This document shows positions 24,463-27,654 of a stretch of 27,654 bases of DNA, piece after piece. The DNA lies in NCBI GenBank assembly GCA_900541575.1, contig UQKO01000034.1:1-27654 (forward strand). The letters run 5' to 3'. The notes beneath the pieces were generated by a model. The model saw only the letters and a list, made by a program, of their open reading frames with translations. It was not told where the DNA came from and made no database searches. The stretch's first letter is position 1. Each line of letters starts with the position of its first letter. This DNA is from an uncultured Prevotella sp. GTDB lineage: Bacteria; Bacteroidota; Bacteroidia; Bacteroidales; Bacteroidaceae. The position numbers and the translations under genes are program-made.

Positions 24463-24484
24463 CATATGTTCTCTTCTTTCTCTG

Positions 24485-25480
24485 ATGAACAAAATATACT
24501 CTCTCCTTGCCACACTCATCGCGTTCACATGGCTTACCGCTTGCGGACCAGACAAGGACAAGATACGATTTGAAGGGCAACTCGACAATATCAACGACGC
24601 GGAGTTCTACATTCTTAGTGAGGACGGCGCTTTCTCAGGCATCGATACGGTAAAAATAACCGATGGAAAGTTCACTTACGAACGCAATCTCAGCACTCCC
24701 GCCGTACTCACCCTGCTCTATCCCAACTTTACACAGACCTACATCGTAGCTGAGCCCGGACAGACAGTGAAGATGAAAGGCGATGCTGCCAAAATTGGCG
24801 AAGCAAAAATCTCTGGCACGGAACAAAACGAGTTGCTCTCAGACTTCCGCCTAAAACACGCCACCGATATCGCCACCAATCAGCGCTTAGCAGCCATGCA
24901 ATTTGTCACCGACAATAGCCATACGCTAGCTGCCGTGGCTGTGTTTCTGAAATACTTTGCTAAAAAACAGGAGACCGATCCACGCATCGCCCTCCAAATG
25001 CTTGATATACTTAAAAAAGCACAGCCCAAAGAGCGTGCAGTAGCCTATCTCAATCAGCACTATCGTCCCTTTTTCCTTAACGGCAAAGGACAACTGCTGC
25101 CTAGCTTCACGGCTCGCACACTCGATGGACGAAAGCTCTCTTCGGCCGACTTCCGCGGGCGCAACCTCGTCATCGCATGCATGGCTTCATGGCAAAGTGA
25201 TTCTCGGCAGTTGCTTCGCAGCCTCCACCATAAACTAAAGACAATGCCAGGCAAATGGCAATGTCTTGTACTCTCGCTCGATACCGACCTGTCTATGCTA
25301 CGCTCCGAACTGCGCATTGATAGCCTTACCTCGGCTCCTGTCATCTGCGATCAACAAGCCTTCCAATCATCTCTTTTCACCACACTAGGAATCCACTACG
25401 TACCTTCCCTTATGCTTGTCGATGCTCAGGGACGCATTCTTCAGCGCGATATCACTAAGATAGAAGACGCGCAGCTATAA
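24485..25480 (+). CDS. Lipoprotein with DUF4369-like and cysteine-less thioredoxin-like domains
   Basis: A 331-residue predicted lipoprotein. The start at 24485 gives a proper signal peptide (MNKIYSLLATLIAFTWLTAC, lipidated C20); the frame is open back to 24413, but that stretch is terminator DNA and would bury the signal. Residues about 27-115 resemble DUF4369 (IRFEGQLDNINDAEFYI), and about 203-325 form a thioredoxin/AhpC-like fold (LPSFTARTLDGRKLSSADFRG, cis-Pro at 307 in VPSLMLVD). The active-site position reads W236-Q-S-D-S240, so both cysteines of CXXC are gone, and no redox activity by the usual mechanism is expected. It probably serves as a binding or structural protein in the envelope. 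Confidence 0.87.
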   Translation: MNKIYSLLATLIAFTWLTACGPDKDKIRFEGQLDNINDAEFYILSEDGAFSGIDTVKITDGKFTYERNLSTPAVLTLLYPNFTQTYIVAEPGQTVKMKGDAAKIGEAKISGTEQNELLSDFRLKHATDIATNQRLAAMQFVTDNSHTLAAVAVFLKYFAKKQETDPRIALQMLDILKKAQPKERAVAYLNQHYRPFFLNGKGQLLPSFTARTLDGRKLSSADFRGRNLVIACMASWQSDSRQLLRSLHHKLKTMPGKWQCLVLSLDTDLSMLRSELRIDSLTSAPVICDQQAFQSSLFTTLGIHYVPSLMLVDAQGRILQRDITKIEDAQL

Positions 25481-25584
25481 AGCACCATTGCCTCGGTACC
25501 ATTATCTCATATTGTAATGGGCTACGATAATAGTGCATTCATCCTTTTATTTTCATATCACATAACCCCTTTACTTTTCTCTCC

Positions 25585-27144
25585 ATGCTCAGCACCATCC
25601 ACACCTCCGCAGTCAACGGAATGTCTGCCATGCCCGTGTTTCTCGAGGTCAATGCCTGCGAAATTAGAAGTCAGGAAGACCGCACCATATTCTTCATGGT
25701 GGGGCTTCCAGACAATGCCGTACGCGAAAGCAAACTCCGCGTAGAAGGTGCTTTGCAGAATAGCGGTTATATGTTACCTCCCCGTGAGAAGTATACCATC
25801 AACTTCGCCCCTGCCGATGTGCGCAAAGAGGGTTCAGGCTACGACCTTCCCTTAGCCCTCGGCATGCTAGCCTCACTCAAGATGATACCCAACACGCATC
25901 TTGATAAATACGTATTCGTGGGAGAGCTCGGCCTTGATGGATCCGTACGTCCAGTCAAAGGTGCTCTATCTATCGCCATAAAAGCTCGTGAACAAGGATT
26001 TGAAGCGCTATTTGTGCCTAAAGACAACGAACGTGAAGCTGCCGTGGTCAACAAATTGAAAGTATACGGAGTAGAAACACTCTCGCAAGTGGTCAACTTC
26101 CTCACAGGAAAAGAGAATATACAACCTACAATAGTCAACACTCGCGAGGAATTTTACGCGGCCCAAGCCAACGCAGGCCCCGATTTCATCGACGTAAAGG
26201 GGCAAGAGACCGTCAAACGAGCCATAGAAGTAGCCGCAGCAGGAGGGCACAACATCATCCTCGTAGGATCACCAGGCTGCGGCAAAAGCATGATGGCTAA
26301 GCGAATACCCTCCATTTTGCCCCAACTCACCCTTTCCGAAAGCCTAGAGACCACGCAAATCCACTCGATCGCTGGCAGCCTCGGGGCAAGCACATCACTC
26401 ATTGCACAGCGCCCCTTCCGTTCGCCACACCATACCATATCCGACGTAGCCCTCATCGGCGGTGGAACATCCTACAAGCCTGGAGAAATTTGCCTAGCCC
26501 ACAATGGCGTGCTGTTCCTCGACGAACTTCCCGAGTTTTCCCGAACAGCCCTCGAAACACTCCGACAACCCCTCGAAGATAGGCAAATCACCATCTCTCG
26601 AGCCAAGTATTCAGCCACACTTCCCTGCTCGTTCATGCTCGTAGCATCAATGAACCCATGTCCTTGTGGCTACTACAACGACCCCAACCACGCCTGCTCT
26701 TGTTCGCCTACACAAATTCAACGCTACATGAGCAAGATTTCGGGACCTTTGCTCGATCGTATTGACATACAAATCGAAGTAGCTCCCGTATCCATTACCG
26801 AGCTCTCAGAGGCTCCACAGGGAGAGAGCAGTGCACAAATTCGAGAGCGAGTAGTAGCTGCACGAGCTATCCAGACAGAACGCTATAAGGCCGAATCCGG
26901 TATTCATTGCAATGCACAGATGAGCCGTTCTCTCCTCGAGCGCTATGCTCATCTCGATGAAGAATCCTCGTCCACCCTGCAACGTGCCATGAAACGTTTC
27001 GATCTATCCGCCCGTGCATACGACCGTATTCTTAAAGTAGCTCGCACTATTGCGGACCTCGATGCGTCTCCAGCGATACAGACCCACCATATCAAGGAAG
27101 CCATTAGCTATCGCAACCTCGACCGTGGCACATGGGGAGAATAA
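25585..27144 (+). CDS. comM: ComM/YifB-family Mg-chelatase-like AAA+ ATPase
   Basis: A 519-residue cytosolic AAA+ protein. In Vibrio and Haemophilus, ComM is a DNA helicase that promotes branch migration during integration of transformed DNA. Order of domains: an N-terminal Lon-protease-like fold without a serine/lysine protease dyad that I can assign (1-165; FFMVGLPDNAVRESK), a AAA+ core with Walker A GSPGCGKS (228-235), Walker B VLFLDE (309-314) and an arginine in LLDRIDI (392), and a Mg_chelatase_C domain. A cysteine cluster C359-P-C361...C371-S-C373 suggests metal binding. The start MLSTIHTSAVNGMSAM matches the family. No other competence gene is nearby. Confidence 0.95.
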   Translation: MLSTIHTSAVNGMSAMPVFLEVNACEIRSQEDRTIFFMVGLPDNAVRESKLRVEGALQNSGYMLPPREKYTINFAPADVRKEGSGYDLPLALGMLASLKMIPNTHLDKYVFVGELGLDGSVRPVKGALSIAIKAREQGFEALFVPKDNEREAAVVNKLKVYGVETLSQVVNFLTGKENIQPTIVNTREEFYAAQANAGPDFIDVKGQETVKRAIEVAAAGGHNIILVGSPGCGKSMMAKRIPSILPQLTLSESLETTQIHSIAGSLGASTSLIAQRPFRSPHHTISDVALIGGGTSYKPGEICLAHNGVLFLDELPEFSRTALETLRQPLEDRQITISRAKYSATLPCSFMLVASMNPCPCGYYNDPNHACSCSPTQIQRYMSKISGPLLDRIDIQIEVAPVSITELSEAPQGESSAQIRERVVAARAIQTERYKAESGIHCNAQMSRSLLERYAHLDEESSSTLQRAMKRFDLSARAYDRILKVARTIADLDASPAIQTHHIKEAISYRNLDRGTWGE

Positions 27145-27381
27145 ATGCCTCATCCTTAAAACTCTCATATAGTTGCAGATTTATGGATTACGACCAATAC
27201 CGCTGATAAATTTGTACGAAGTGCTAAAAAATTGTGTGTTAGTATAACATGAATCTAACGTGGAGTGCAAAAAAACTTCGCCCTAAATATTTGAACCTTA
27301 AGCATCCATTGCATCTAGCTCACAAGGAATGAGCAACAAGTGGAGAAAAATAAAACAGAAATAGCACTTTTATTATAAAGC
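27145..27381 (+). other. Gene-free region after comM, possible long 3' UTR or small RNA
   Basis: No ORF is supported. TAAATTTG at 27207-27214 fits the -7 consensus, but a -33 TTG is missing. With the hairpin at 27382-27427 as end point, a transcript of about 210-220 nt is conceivable; equally this could be the 3' end of the comM mRNA. Confidence 0.3.
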
Positions 27382-27435
27382 CAAGACACTTCTTTAAGAA
27401 TCTATCAATTCACAAAGAAGTGTCTTGCAATTTTT
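27382..27435 (+). terminator. Strong hairpin terminator downstream of comM
   Basis: A perfect 14-bp stem (27382-27395 with 27414-27427) with an 18-nt loop, followed after CAA by TTTTT (27431-27435). It is 237 nt past the comM stop, far for a simple terminator. The minus-strand side has no T-run right after the stem. Confidence 0.65.
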
Positions 27436-27626
27436 GGAGTATAATTAATTCAAGTTCGGATTTAGCCCAACTTTCACACCCCTAAAAAACTTTCAATTTT
27501 TTATCGCGCAAATTTGTTACTCCATATATTGCAAAAGAAGCAATAAGGGCCTATTTAATATTGCCTTAAGCCACTTACAATCCCCCGATGCAAAATGTAG
27601 GACACAAACGTTAATATAAAAAGGCG

Positions 27627-27634
27627 TAACTTTG
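27627..27634 (+). promoter_or_regulatory. -7 promoter element for a gene beyond the right edge
   Basis: TAACTTTG matches TAnnTTTG exactly. An ATG at 27639 (reading M-H-V-N-V to the edge) follows so closely that the transcript would be nearly leaderless; the true start may lie outside the window. The 190 bp before it show no gene. Confidence 0.45.
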
Positions 27635-27654
27635 CGCCATGCACGTGAATGTAC

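Noticed and set aside
24413..24484. Upstream in-frame start for the thioredoxin-like lipoprotein
   Set aside because: The stretch is the terminator hairpin of the preceding gene, and the longer form would bury an otherwise perfect lipoprotein signal peptide.

Overview
The window looks like chromosomal DNA of a member of the Bacteroidota, most likely order Bacteroidales and possibly Prevotellaceae; genus cannot be fixed from sequence alone. The reasons are: several promoters match the Bacteroidota sigma consensus (TTG, about 20 nt, TAnnTTTG); starts lack clear Shine-Dalgarno sequences; the FtsL and MraY are of the Bacteroidota type; there are two predicted lipoproteins, one with a thioredoxin fold behind an N-terminal domain that resembles DUF4369; and MurE carries the meso-DAP signature. 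I see no rRNA, tRNA, CRISPR array, insertion sequence, phage gene or integrase.

Left part (1-7710, all on the minus strand): an SLC13-type anion permease with two RCK_C domains; a CYTH/triphosphate-tunnel protein; a 46-residue single-pass membrane protein at 2775-2915 that is easily overlooked; release factor 2 (prfB), which is read without the classical frameshift; a long-chain acyl-CoA synthetase that probably shares a transcript with prfB from a textbook promoter at 6201-6231; and a MATE efflux transporter. A BIME-like inverted pair of palindromes lies at 2143-2240.

Middle (7711-9840): a gene-free divergent intergenic region of nearly 1 kb that holds four tandem 22-bp palindromic repeats at 8119-8203, followed by an ArgE-like M20 deacylase.

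Centre (9841-19942): a division and cell wall (dcw) operon, rsmH-ftsL-ftsI-murE-mraY-murD-ftsW, transcribed rightwards behind a structured leader (9844-9971) and closed by a strong terminator at 19909-19942. MurE, MurD and MraY make UDP-MurNAc-peptide and lipid I; FtsW and FtsI polymerise and cross-link septal peptidoglycan; FtsL supports them in the divisome. mraZ is missing in front, and murG-murC-ftsQ-ftsA-ftsZ do not follow, so the cluster is split. FtsI carries an unusual Lys-rich periplasmic tail of about 150 residues, and FtsW has a possible N-terminal extension that contains a palindrome.

Right part (20048-27654): ychF, lgt, an OmpA-like/TPR lipoprotein, a lipoprotein with a thioredoxin fold that lacks both CXXC cysteines, and comM, followed by a gene-free end with a strong hairpin. 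Lgt modifies the cysteine of lipoproteins such as the two encoded next to it.

This is mostly a core-genome region. I do not see a complete new system; the best leads are the FtsI tail, the small membrane protein, the two palindrome families and the structured dcw leader.
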